64,000 nucleotides of DNA from Enterococcus hulanensis (lineage in GTDB: Bacteria > Bacillota > Bacilli > Lactobacillales > Enterococcaceae). The stretch spans positions 62,001 to 126,000 of the forward strand of contig NZ_BJED01000001.1 of NCBI RefSeq assembly GCF_005405485.1. Reading direction: 5' to 3'. The translations under genes were made by a program, and so were the position numbers. This document shows positions 32,432 through 40,605 of the stretch, piece by piece (the stretch's first letter is position 1; each line of letters opens with the position of its first letter). The notes beneath the pieces are model-generated. The model had not been told where the DNA came from. It saw only the letters and a program-made list of their open reading frames with translations, and did no database searches.

Positions 32432-32576
32432 TACGAGTCATTTTTTTTAATTTTGGATTTTCGGGTTCATATCCCCAAATAAAACATGGGCGGTCTAACA
32501 ATATTATCGAAGCCGCAACAAGAACCTTCGAAATGTTTCTCAGCAAAAAGTTAGGGTTGGATTTGATAGTTTTCAT
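32424..32576 (-). CDS. agrD: AgrD-type pheromone precursor peptide
   Basis: 50 residues, with ATG at 32576 and TAG at 32424, preceded by AAAGGAG. It overlaps agrB (26 nt) and agrC (8 nt). Layout: N-terminal amphipathic leader (MKTIKSNPNFLLRNISKVLV...), core RPCFIWG, then a charged tail 'YEPENPKLKK'. This resembles Listeria AgrD (core ACFMFV, tail YEPKSP). A thiolactone between Cys and the carboxyl of the fifth ring residue would give a CFIWG macrocycle, possibly with a Pro or Arg-Pro exocyclic tail. Short length means it is easy to miss in annotation. The mature form is an inference. Confidence 0.92.
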   Translation of the reverse strand: MKTIKSNPNFLLRNISKVLVAASIILLDRPCFIWGYEPENPKLKKMTRNG

Positions 32577-33159
32577 AATTTTTATAGCTCCTTTTGTTTA
32601 ATTTATAAAATAATGGGTGGATCATTAAGATTTCCACCAGTAAACCAATGATTAGCAGAGTACCCGCTTGAGCGCCTACAAGGAATAGGGATACACAAAT
32701 AATTGAGAACGCGCTGATTAGAGCGAATAGCTTTTTCCTTTTCCGTTCACTTACGCTAACTAAGGGGTTCTTTTCTGTATCGGCCGGCGCATAGAGAAAG
32801 ACGCACAACAGAATAATTACAGAAAGAATCAGCATCCAAGGAGTCGATAGGGTAAAACTCGTTTCTTGGAGGACGAAAGGAATGCCAACAAACGTAGCTA
32901 TTCCAAAAAGTGAACAAGCAATGGAAGACTTCGCATGCCAGCCATTTGCGTGCCATCTCAAAAGAACATAGGCTAGATTCATAATGAACGTTTCAAAAAG
33001 TAAACCGAATAAAAAGGAAATAAAGTAAACCTGAATACTTTTTAAAATATTGATCAACAGGATTTCTAAAGAGTATTGGACGTTTTCAAACTCTTCCTCG
33101 GTCATAAAATTTTGTGCTCGAAGCTTTTCTAGTATAAATAAGGTGAAAGTGTGTGTCAT
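32551..33159 (-). CDS. agrB: AgrB-type cysteine protease/cyclase
   Basis: 202 residues from ATG 33159, preceded by AGAGGTAG; TTG 33165 adds two residues. It is a polytopic membrane protein with the AgrB catalytic pair in 'WHANGWHAKSSIACSLFG' (His75 and Cys82 from the ATG start, equivalent to His77/Cys84 of S. aureus AgrB). It removes the AgrD C-terminal tail and forms the thiolactone. It ends inside the agrD start region, so the two are translationally linked. Confidence 0.93.
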   Translation of the reverse strand: MTHTFTLFILEKLRAQNFMTEEEFENVQYSLEILLINILKSIQVYFISFLFGLLFETFIMNLAYVLLRWHANGWHAKSSIACSLFGIATFVGIPFVLQETSFTLSTPWMLILSVIILLCVFLYAPADTEKNPLVSVSERKRKKLFALISAFSIICVSLFLVGAQAGTLLIIGLLVEILMIHPLFYKLNKRSYKNYENYQIQP

Positions 33160-33176
33160 AGTCAACTACCTCTTGT

Positions 33177-33206
33177 GCTATAGTTCGCATTACTTTTTGA
33201 TTGTAA
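33177..33206 (-). promoter_or_regulatory. Likely agrBDCA promoter
   Basis: On the minus strand TTACAA (33206-33201) and TATAGC (33182-33177) are 18 bp apart, just before agrB. No clear AgrA repeat pair was found upstream. Confidence 0.45.
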
Positions 33207-33240
33207 TCCTTTTTTTGTCTCACTACAATGTAAACCAGTA

Positions 33241-33600
33241 TCAGGCTTCTTGTTCTGTTAAGAGAATGTCCTTCAGCGATTGCTTTAATGGTGCGTATTT
33301 TCTTCGCGAGAAAGGACAGTTATTATTGAAGGAATCGTCCAAAAAGTAAACACGTCTTTCGTATTTATTGATTTCTCGAATGGTTAACAGGTTAACGATA
33401 AAGGAGCGATGACAACGGAACAACCAGTTTTGATACGCATCTTCGTAGTTGTTCAAATCTCCTGTGCAATAGTATTTTTCGTTTTTTGTCACAAAACATA
33501 AAGAATGATCTTTAGTCGTGTCGACTGTGATATAGAGTAAATCCGACGCTTGGATAATAATTGTGCCTTTTTTAGTTTCTAGAATAATCGGTGCTTTCAT
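33241..33600 (-). CDS. Stand-alone LytTR DNA-binding regulator
   Basis: 119 residues consisting only of a LytTR domain ('ILETKKGTIIIQASDLLYI', 'NWLFRCHRSFIVNLLTIREI', 'FSRRKYAPLKQSLKDIL'). It has no receiver domain. ATG 33600 is supported by GGAGG at 8-nt distance; longer frames lack a site. It is co-directional with and upstream of agrBDCA, with a paired direct repeat and promoter upstream. Likely an auxiliary or autoregulated partner of the agr system, controlled by level or by protein contacts rather than phosphorylation. Confidence 0.88.
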   Translation of the reverse strand: MKAPIILETKKGTIIIQASDLLYITVDTTKDHSLCFVTKNEKYYCTGDLNNYEDAYQNWLFRCHRSFIVNLLTIREINKYERRVYFLDDSFNNNCPFSRRKYAPLKQSLKDILLTEQEA

Positions 33601-33623
33601 ATGAAGAAACCTCCTTAACGGCA

Positions 33624-33652
33624 ATTTTAAAGAATTTGTTGCAAGTTGATAA
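33624..33652 (-). promoter_or_regulatory. Promoter of the LytTR gene
   Basis: On the minus strand TTATCA (33652-33647) and TAAAAT (33629-33624) with a 17-bp spacer. Confidence 0.65.
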
Positions 33653-33660
33653 GGGTTTTG

Positions 33661-33694
33661 TCGCGAATGGTCGAAAAATGATCGCGAATGGTCG
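33661..33694 (-). promoter_or_regulatory. LytTR-type direct-repeat operator
   Basis: TCGCGAATGGTCG occurs identically at 33661-33673 and 33682-33694, a 21-bp period. LytTR proteins bind paired repeats with this helical spacing. The inner copy ends about 8 bp upstream of the -35 of the LytTR gene, the position used for activation. Confidence 0.7.
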
Positions 33695-33946
33695 TCGCTC
33701 CCACATGAAAGTCTACAAAAGTATATTCTCGTGTTCTTTCTTAAAGCGAGAAAAGCATAATGATAAAGACTGACAAAACAAGGGGATGCAATTGCAGGAT
33801 AATTATTGTACAATGTTTGTGGTTCTTAGTTATTTTATAGAATTGAGAGCTTCGAAGATTCTTGCTAGCTAATATGCTTATACTGAGAAGAATTCGAATA
33901 GCTTTAATTTTTAAATTTAATCTAATAAGAAAACAGGAGTTATTTT

Positions 33947-35110
33947 ATGAAAAAACATATAGGGTTACGATTGTTTAGCACTTCTTTGGCACTAATAGGT
34001 TTGATTACGTTGGCAACTACAGAGCTTGTTGCTGCGGAAAGTACCGACTCGACGATCCAGATGGAAACAAGCAGTTCTTCAAGTTCTGTAGCAAGTCCGA
34101 ACAGTTTGATCGAATCAGAAAAAACATCCAATTCTGTCAATGCGCCGGATACAAGTTCCGCAGAATCAGATGACCTAGAAGAAGCCAAAGCTATCCAAGC
34201 CGGATATTCAGAACAGCAATTTGAACAAATCATGAGTATTCCCCAATTAGCAGCAGCTGATCTACCTCCGATGCCGCGATCGACTAGCCAACAGAATTCT
34301 GTTGTAGCTAAAGCCAGAGACCAAATCGGCAAGCCGTATGCTTGGGGTGCTTCAGGCCCAAATTCATTTGATTGCGGCGGTTTAGTCAAGTACGTTTATA
34401 AGCAGGCAGTGAATGTTGACTTGCCAATGGGAACGACAAATCAGGAGAAGTATGGGACTGAGGCAAGCCTGAATGCTTTACAGCCGGGAGATCTGCTTTT
34501 CTATGGCAGCAGGGGAGCTACCTATCACGTAGGAATATACATTGGAAATAATCAGATGATCCATTCGCCTCAACCGGGGCAGACAGTCACGGCTGTTGAT
34601 ATCAGCTATTTTTATCCCAATTTTGCTAGAAGAATTTTAAATTCTAATGGAACAGATCCCAATGTTTACCCTTCGACAGATGGACAAGCAGCAAATGAAC
34701 GCTTCATTTTTAGAATGTACAATAAAAACGATGGGCAGCATCACTATACACAGCTAACAAGTGAGGCGATCAATTTAATCAAGGTTGGCTGGAATTACGA
34801 AGGTGTCGGTTGGGTATCGCCTTCATCGGGTGCTTCTGTATACAGAATGTACAATCCCAATAATGGCAGACATCATTACACTCCCCATACTTATGAAAAG
34901 AATGACTTAGTAAAAGCAGGCTGGAAGTATGAGGGCGTTTCATGGTATACAGGAGGAAATGTTCCCGTCTATCGTCTGTATAATCCGCAAGCCGCACCAA
35001 GAGAGGACAGCCATCACTATACACCGTTAGCTTCTGAACGGGACAGTTTGGTTAGAGCAGGCTGGAAAGCTGAAGGTGTAGCTTGGTATGCCACAAGAAT
35101 TCTTAAATAA
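33947..35110 (+). CDS. Secreted NlpC/P60 peptidase with three C-terminal DUF5648-type repeats
   Basis: 387 residues. A signal peptide (about 1-30) is followed by a Ser/Glu-rich linker. An NlpC/P60 domain (about 118-235) has Cys143 in 'NSFDCGGLVKYVY', His194 in 'ATYHVGIYIG' and a third residue near His206. Three ~40-residue repeats follow, each with 'R(M/L)YN...HHYT' and 'AGW.YEGV.W'. It should cleave peptidoglycan stem peptides; the repeats probably bind wall or carbohydrate. It is divergent from the LytTR/agr locus, so it may be a quorum-controlled autolysin-like protein. Confidence 0.88.
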   Translation: MKKHIGLRLFSTSLALIGLITLATTELVAAESTDSTIQMETSSSSSSVASPNSLIESEKTSNSVNAPDTSSAESDDLEEAKAIQAGYSEQQFEQIMSIPQLAAADLPPMPRSTSQQNSVVAKARDQIGKPYAWGASGPNSFDCGGLVKYVYKQAVNVDLPMGTTNQEKYGTEASLNALQPGDLLFYGSRGATYHVGIYIGNNQMIHSPQPGQTVTAVDISYFYPNFARRILNSNGTDPNVYPSTDGQAANERFIFRMYNKNDGQHHYTQLTSEAINLIKVGWNYEGVGWVSPSSGASVYRMYNPNNGRHHYTPHTYEKNDLVKAGWKYEGVSWYTGGNVPVYRLYNPQAAPREDSHHYTPLASERDSLVRAGWKAEGVAWYATRILK

Positions 35111-35321
35111 CTTTATCTATCAGGCACTTGTGATTGGAAAATCGCAGGTGCTTTTTTGCTGATTTTTTACTCAAAAAAAATAATTAAGAATTCTGCCTTG
35201 CGTTCAGGATTAAAAAATGACCGTTGAGGATTGAGAGGGTTCTTTAGTAAAAAAGTATTCTATTATAGTTTAGTACAGGAAATAAAGCAGCTTGGACAGA
35301 AAGTGAGGAATCGAGGGGCGG

Positions 35322-35753
35322 ATGAAACTCATAAAACAGCTTGATACAGGGATTTATCAGGTGTTGCACAAATTTAGAAAACTGACTAAAAAACAGCAGA
35401 GAATCGTTTATGGTTTGCTGATTCTTTTCGTATTCTTTTTAATCAATTTTATCAATGCGCAGTTTGTCGACAATGCGATGTGGCTGGAGGGGAATTGGTC
35501 TAGTCAATCCAATCGTTATACGATTAAGACTAAAAATGGTGAATGTCAGTACTGGAATATTAAACAAAACGACTTTTTTCTGATGGAGGATGCTCAAATT
35601 GCTGTGAATTCTTCTAAGGGCAATATCGTTCTGACAAAAAGTGGCAGCAACACAGAATACCACCTCATTAAAATCGATAAAAATCACTTAGGATTGCAGA
35701 TATTTAACAATCAAAAGAAAATAAAAGAGCTGAAATTGAAGAGAGCGAAATGA
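35322..35753 (+). CDS. Small membrane-anchored protein, function unknown
   Basis: 143 residues. A basic N-terminus ('FRKLTKKQQRIVYGLL') leads into one membrane helix at about 28-46. A 95-residue extracellular beta-rich domain follows with 'NAMWLEGNWSSQSNRYTI' and repeated short strands, resembling lipocalin-like or DUF-type extracytoplasmic domains. No known family was recognised. It follows the NlpC/P60 gene with its own ribosome site (GAGGGGCGG) and ends at a strong terminator. Confidence 0.7.
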   Translation: MKLIKQLDTGIYQVLHKFRKLTKKQQRIVYGLLILFVFFLINFINAQFVDNAMWLEGNWSSQSNRYTIKTKNGECQYWNIKQNDFFLMEDAQIAVNSSKGNIVLTKSGSNTEYHLIKIDKNHLGLQIFNNQKKIKELKLKRAK

Positions 35754-35775
35754 ATGTTTGCACAAAAAATAATCC

Positions 35776-35805
35776 GTCCGTAGCCAACTGGTTACGGACT
35801 TTTTC
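35776..35805 (+). terminator. Intrinsic terminator
   Basis: GTCCGTA (35776-35782) and TACGGAC (35793-35799) followed by TTTTT. Confidence 0.85.
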
Positions 35806-35851
35806 TGTTGGGGTTTCTTAACTGAACTTGCTCAACGAAACACAAGTCATG

Positions 35852-37306
35852 CTAATAAAATTTTTTTTGAAAGATACTTAGCAATTGGGCAAATAGCTGT
35901 TGTTCTACTTTGTCCGTGAGTCCGCTGATAGGGACTAAGAAGAATGGGACATCTGGATCTGGTACTTGTTCTTTGAAGGGGCTGATGAACAAGTCGATGT
36001 CTGGGCTGGCTTTGTCTTCAAAGGTTGTGTTGACAAAAGTTAGCAGCGAAAAGAGCTGCAGCAGTTCCTGGACCAGCTGTGAATTAGGAATCGGTGTGAT
36101 ACCGACATTAACGACAATGCTTTCTGGCTGCCAATAGGGCTGGATGATATAGACAATGGTTCTAGTAAGCTCATTGAGTGTCGGTGCTGCCCATTTGAAC
36201 TTTGTTCTTCTAATGACTTTTGTCAGAAATACTTTGATCACACTGGCTAATTGAGGATTCAATTTGATCGTCAGTGCTTCTTCCTGCTGGAATTCACGCA
36301 GGGCTGGAGTGGCTTGATTTTCTAAATGGAACAGCAAAAAGGCTGAATAAAAATTTAGTGAGATCAGTTGCAAGCTGTCAGGATCTGAAATGTCGCCTTC
36401 GTCTTTGAGCAGCGTTAAAAGTTCGTCCAAAACAACCTGCAGCTCGTCGTTTTGTTTCGTTAGTGTCTCCATATAGAGGGTCAGATAAGGTACCCTAAAG
36501 TCTTTGATATCCAAAAGCGTTTCTGAATAAAACATCTTGTAAGTCAGAGAAGCCATTTCAGTTTCAAGGTGGCAAGCTAGGACCTTTTGCTTTTCCAAAT
36601 AATATTTCATAGGCACTGTTTCTTTTGGCGGATAATAGACAGCTTTTAATGGAAAGGAGTCTACGTAGTGTTCTTGCTCGATCCGCAGCTTTGAGATCAA
36701 TAAGAAGACGAGTGCTTCATTTGTATTAATATGTATGGAATCATAGAAGCCGATTTGTTTCAGTAAGGTCAGTTCATCCTCTGAATCCAGAATCGCCATA
36801 ATCTCGACGCCTAAAGAACCAATCCAAAGAATGGAATGAAACATTGCCCGAATCTCAAATTCTTGCCCTTCAACCGTCATTGACGATAAGCGAATTCTTA
36901 TATTGTATCTTTCTAGTGAGGCAATGAAGGGCCTCAAGAGTCTGCGCACGGAGGACACACTGATAAAAAACTTTTTACTAAAATCCTTCAAATCAAATTT
37001 TGGATACATCAGCATATGGAGTATGAGCTGATAGGGCAAGGATTTTTGGACTAAAAATTGATTGTATTTATTTATTTCAAAAAAATCATTTGACCAGATC
37101 ACTTTGTGCTGCGGGTTTAATAGATGATAATCAAATAATTCTTGAAAGTCCTTGTTGATTTCTTCGATTAAAAAGAGGGTGGTTTCTTTGGAAAAGGGGA
37201 GTCGTTGGACAAGTTGATTGATTGAATAGGTCCCGTTTTCTAATTCGGTCAATAAAGCCACGATCTGCTGTTTTTTGTTTTCTTCGCTACATAATATGGA
37301 ATTCAT
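35852..37306 (-). CDS. Mga-like regulator of the WxL cluster
   Basis: 484 residues. Two N-terminal HTH regions ('TYSINQLVQRLPFSKETTLF' and 'DLKDFSKKFFISVSSVRRLL') are followed by a PRD-like helical middle and an EIIB-like C-terminus. This is the Mga/AtxA architecture. It is divergent from the WxL operon, and Mga-like genes often sit next to such clusters, so local control of the surface proteins is likely. Start ATG follows AGGAGG. Confidence 0.83.
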   Translation of the reverse strand: MNSILCSEENKKQQIVALLTELENGTYSINQLVQRLPFSKETTLFLIEEINKDFQELFDYHLLNPQHKVIWSNDFFEINKYNQFLVQKSLPYQLILHMLMYPKFDLKDFSKKFFISVSSVRRLLRPFIASLERYNIRIRLSSMTVEGQEFEIRAMFHSILWIGSLGVEIMAILDSEDELTLLKQIGFYDSIHINTNEALVFLLISKLRIEQEHYVDSFPLKAVYYPPKETVPMKYYLEKQKVLACHLETEMASLTYKMFYSETLLDIKDFRVPYLTLYMETLTKQNDELQVVLDELLTLLKDEGDISDPDSLQLISLNFYSAFLLFHLENQATPALREFQQEEALTIKLNPQLASVIKVFLTKVIRRTKFKWAAPTLNELTRTIVYIIQPYWQPESIVVNVGITPIPNSQLVQELLQLFSLLTFVNTTFEDKASPDIDLFISPFKEQVPDPDVPFFLVPISGLTDKVEQQLFAQLLSIFQKKFY

Positions 37307-37606
37307 CAGTTCCTCCTAAATTACGTCTAATAACACCTAGTTACAAATAAACTATCACAACAACAAATCGAAAAAATTCCAATTTTCCAACCAAAAAGAG
37401 ATTGTATTTAGAAAAAACAGTGGATAGCCAGAAGTGAAATAACTAAGAAATATACTGAGCATTGATAACATTTCCTATTTTTCAATAAGTAGTAAGAAAT
37501 ACTATAACTATTGTAACGCATAAAAATCTGTTACATCACTAATAAAGTTGTTTTCTAATTAAAGGAATCTACTCTTATCCTCATTTTTTAGTTATAGAAT
37601 GTTTTA
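37307..37606. other. Regulatory gap between Mga-like gene and WxL operon
   Basis: AT-rich with several TTGTTT/TATAGAAT-like elements, no coding potential and no clear operator. Confidence 0.5.
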
Positions 37607-37650
37607 GATTAGAGTTGTTTTTCTAATCCGATCGTTTGATCGCTTTTTTT
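37607..37650 (+). terminator. Terminator-like hairpins in the WxL leader
   Basis: GATTAGA (37607-37613) pairs with TCTAATC (37622-37628). Immediately after, CGATC-GTTT-GATCG is followed by CTTTTTTT. As no + gene precedes it, it may attenuate the WxL operon about 90 bp downstream. Confidence 0.45.
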
Positions 37651-37737
37651 GATTCGAAAATTGTGATTGTGGTCGACTAATACGGTTACAGGGTACAAAA
37701 AGTCAGTGTTGTTTACAGTAATAAGGAGGTGTTTGAA

Positions 37738-38454
37738 GTGAAAAGGGGGATGTTTGAAAAAATTTTCTTTGCAGGATTGGTTAGTGTGAGTATAGGTATC
37801 GGGGTCACTGGGAATGTTGCTGCCAATCAAGCAGACTCAGAAGGTGAGATCGAGTTGATTCCACATGAATCTCCGACTGACCCAAAAGATCCTGCAACTC
37901 CATCTGAACCACAGAAACCAATTGATCCGAATAATCCAGCGACGGATAATAAAGGTCCTTTATCGTTGGATGTGGTACCAAAGGGATTCTATTTTGGTGC
38001 ACAAAAAATGTACCACGCAGCTCATAAATATCCAGCGGTTGGAGCAGTTGAACATAAGCAGTATCTGCAAGTGACTGACAATCGTGGTGAAGGAAGTTAT
38101 GGCTGGACATTAAAAGTTCGACAAGATGGGTATTTACGAAATAAGCAGTCAAGGTATGCGTTGAAGGGTGCCACCTTGTTTCTTCCAAATGGAGAGGCAA
38201 GAAATCGAAATAATCATGAAGGAGCTACTGAAATTGATCCTGATTTAACCACGCATAATGTGGAAGTCACAAATGAGGAAAAAATCATTTTTAGTGCACC
38301 AGATGATGCTTCAAAAAAGGCAGGGAAATCTGTCTCAACAAATTCTTGGCAGTCACAAGGTGTCTCACTGACGATTCCAAAGGGGACAGCCAGAGAAGGC
38401 GAGTATTCCAACAAGATTTACTGGATCCTAACTGATGGCGGTCCAACAAATTAA
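37738..38454 (+). CDS. WxL-domain surface protein 1
   Basis: 238 residues. A signal peptide ends near 'GNVAANQADS', followed by a Pro/Asp-rich linker ('DPKDPATPSEPQKPIDPNNP') and a WxL domain with 'YGWTLKVRQDG' and a distal 'NKIYWILTDG'. WxL domains bind peptidoglycan non-covalently. GTG 37738 with AGGAGG 8 nt upstream is preferred; ATG 37750 would still allow export. First of five co-directional genes. Confidence 0.88.
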   Translation: MKRGMFEKIFFAGLVSVSIGIGVTGNVAANQADSEGEIELIPHESPTDPKDPATPSEPQKPIDPNNPATDNKGPLSLDVVPKGFYFGAQKMYHAAHKYPAVGAVEHKQYLQVTDNRGEGSYGWTLKVRQDGYLRNKQSRYALKGATLFLPNGEARNRNNHEGATEIDPDLTTHNVEVTNEEKIIFSAPDDASKKAGKSVSTNSWQSQGVSLTIPKGTAREGEYSNKIYWILTDGGPTN

Positions 38455-38477
38455 AAAACAGAGGAGAAAATATAAAT

Positions 38478-39173
38478 ATGAAAAAAACGAAATTAATAGT
38501 TGCGGGTTTAATGATGAGTACGATGCTGATCGGAGGCGTTTCGCAAGCATTCGCCGCGGATTCTACAGGTGAAATTACCTTTACAGAAAACCAAGGTGGC
38601 GGAGATCCAAGTGATCCAGAAGATCCATCGAATCCTAAACCAGATCCTAAGCCAGACCCGACTCCCGAAGTTGGTCCGCTGATTATCAAGGTCGTTCCTA
38701 AGTTTGATTTTGGGACTCATGAAGTAGAACAAGCAGGGAAAACTTATGATGATACTGAAACCAAAAACACCTATATTGAAGTACGTGATAATCGTAGTGC
38801 TGGTATCAACGGCTGGGAAGTTACCGCAAGCCGGACAGAATTTTCCGATGGTTCAAAAGAGCTGACTGGCTCGGCTTTATCATTGCCAAAAGGTATCGTA
38901 CGAAATAGTATCGCCAGTACCGAACAGGGAAATAGTACGACAGCTGACGAAGTGCCAGAAGCTTCGATCAAGGCATCAGCCCAAGATATTCCTTTGACCG
39001 GCTCATCTGCGAAGGTTTTGGAAACGGTAAAAAAACACGACCTTGTAGGTAAAGCCAATACAACCAGCAATATTATTGAAACGGATCGTACATCATTGAC
39101 AGTAGCACCAGGGACAGCCGCCGCTGGTACGTTTACTTCAACGATCACTTGGACAATTACAGCAGCACCATAA
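38478..39173 (+). CDS. WxL-domain surface protein 2
   Basis: 231 residues. Signal peptide to about residue 27 ('GVSQAFAADSTG'), a Pro/Asp linker ('DPSDPEDPSNPKPDPKPDP') and a WxL domain with 'NGWEVTASRTEFSD' and terminal 'TITWTITAAP'. A likely wall-attached partner of the DUF916 protein encoded next. Ribosome site GAGGAG. Confidence 0.9.
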   Translation: MKKTKLIVAGLMMSTMLIGGVSQAFAADSTGEITFTENQGGGDPSDPEDPSNPKPDPKPDPTPEVGPLIIKVVPKFDFGTHEVEQAGKTYDDTETKNTYIEVRDNRSAGINGWEVTASRTEFSDGSKELTGSALSLPKGIVRNSIASTEQGNSTTADEVPEASIKASAQDIPLTGSSAKVLETVKKHDLVGKANTTSNIIETDRTSLTVAPGTAAAGTFTSTITWTITAAP

Positions 39174-39196
39174 AAAGTTTAGAAAGGAAGAATACT

Positions 39197-40270
39197 GTGA
39201 AGCGTTTAAAACAATTTTTAGTCTTTCTTTTGGCGGTTTCTGTTATGCCGTTTTCGCAGGTGTTTGCAGAAGAAGAGAGTGCAGGATATAGCGTAGCAAA
39301 AGTAGCCCCTACGACATCGCAAGTCAATGAGTCGAGTTCCTTTTATGATCTGTTAGTAACGCCCGGAGAGGAGCTTACGATCCAGTCGGAATTAACGAAT
39401 CATGACTCAGCGCCTGTCAAGGTGAAAATGGCAGATTACACTACCTATACAAATGCGAACGGGGAAATAAATTATTCTGCAGCATTGAAAAAGAAAGAGG
39501 CAGATAAAAGCTTGAAGGTTCCTTTTTCTGAAATTGCGGAAATTGAAGACGATCCGATCGTTACACTTTCACCAGGAGAAAAAAGAATTGTTTCGATGAA
39601 AATCAACATTCCGCAGGATGCTTCTGAAGGTGTCATTTTAGGATCGTGGTATTTTGAAAAGGAAACAGAGGAACAAACGGACGATCAAAAAAAAGATACT
39701 AAGAAAACCGGTATCACGATTGAAAATAAGTTTGCTTATGCGATGGCAGTCAAATTGACCGTGGAAAAAGAAATCAGCGCACCGAATTTGAAGCTGTTAG
39801 AGGTTTCACCGGATTTGAACAATTATAAAAAGGTCATCAATGCCACGGTTCAAAATGATCGGCCGGCGATTGTTTCCAATTTGAATTTTAGCGGAAAGGT
39901 AACGAGAAAGGGCGAAACGACGCCTTTGATTACTGGAAAGCTGGAGGATCGAAAAATGGCACCGAATTCTAACTTTCAGGTACCATTCTTTTTAGGAAAA
40001 GAACAATTAAAATCAGGCGAATACTCCCTTCATTTGAAGGGGACAACCACTGATGCGAAGTGGGAAGCAAAATCATGGGTATGGATAAAAGATTTCACCA
40101 TCACTAAAGAAGAGGCAGCTAAACTGAACAAGGAAGCGATCAACGATCCTGAGCCAAAGCCCAATTATTTGGTCTATCTTTTGTACGTCATTATTGGTTT
40201 GCTTGTCTTACTTCTATTGATTACTCTTTTCCATAGAAAAAAGAAGGAAAAAATTGAAAATGGAAAGTGA
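39197..40270 (+). CDS. DUF916/DUF3324 WxL-interacting membrane protein
   Basis: 357 residues. Signal peptide (about 1-27), DUF916 (about 35-150, 'YDLLVTPGEELTIQSELTNH'), DUF3324 (about 160-310), one membrane helix at about 325-345 and a basic tail. This is the WxL-interacting protein of such clusters, holding WxL proteins at the surface. GTG 39197 is chosen for AAAGGA and because the signal peptide begins there. Confidence 0.9.
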   Translation: MKRLKQFLVFLLAVSVMPFSQVFAEEESAGYSVAKVAPTTSQVNESSSFYDLLVTPGEELTIQSELTNHDSAPVKVKMADYTTYTNANGEINYSAALKKKEADKSLKVPFSEIAEIEDDPIVTLSPGEKRIVSMKINIPQDASEGVILGSWYFEKETEEQTDDQKKDTKKTGITIENKFAYAMAVKLTVEKEISAPNLKLLEVSPDLNNYKKVINATVQNDRPAIVSNLNFSGKVTRKGETTPLITGKLEDRKMAPNSNFQVPFFLGKEQLKSGEYSLHLKGTTTDAKWEAKSWVWIKDFTITKEEAAKLNKEAINDPEPKPNYLVYLLYVIIGLLVLLLLITLFHRKKKEKIENGK

Positions 40271-40278
40271 GGAAAGCG

Positions 40279-40605
40279 ATGACACGTTTTGCAGTAATTT
40301 TTTTCATTTTACTGGGGTTTCTGACAACGACTTCTCCTATTTCCGCAGATGCTTCTTCAAAAGCAGAGTCTGAGGTAACCATTCAATTATCTGGCTGGGG
40401 CGATGACACCCATGAAGGAAAAGCCAACGGGCTGAATACAGGCTCGGGCGATTCTGTTCTTTCTTCAGCGGTAGCTAAGGTGTTGCCTAAAACAGGCGAG
40501 ATTTTAAGCAGCAGCTTCAGGCTGTTGGGGATTTTATTTGTACTAGGCGCGCTGTTTTTCGTTTTTCTAAAACGAAGAAGGGAGGAAGCAAAGGATGAAG
40601 CGTAG
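40279..40605 (+). CDS. Small LPXTG wall-anchored protein of the WxL cluster
   Basis: 108 residues. A signal peptide (about 1-23) and a 45-residue extracellular part lead to 'VLPKTGEI' (LPKTG 69-73), then a hydrophobic helix and a basic tail: a full sortase signal. Such short LPXTG proteins are regular members of WxL loci. A GTG at 40267 overlaps the upstream stop; ATG 40279 has the better site. Confidence 0.88.
   Translation: MTRFAVIFFILLGFLTTTSPISADASSKAESEVTIQLSGWGDDTHEGKANGLNTGSGDSVLSSAVAKVLPKTGEILSSSFRLLGILFVLGALFFVFLKRRREEAKDEA

Noticed and set aside
33241-33813. 190-codon version of the LytTR gene starting at 33813
   Set aside because: The extra 71 residues are not protein-like, cross the promoter and operator, and lack a ribosome site; ATG 33600 has GGAGG.
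37805-38200. 131-codon minus-strand frame opposite WxL protein 1
   Set aside because: Antisense to a gene with signal peptide and WxL motifs; no start signal of its own.
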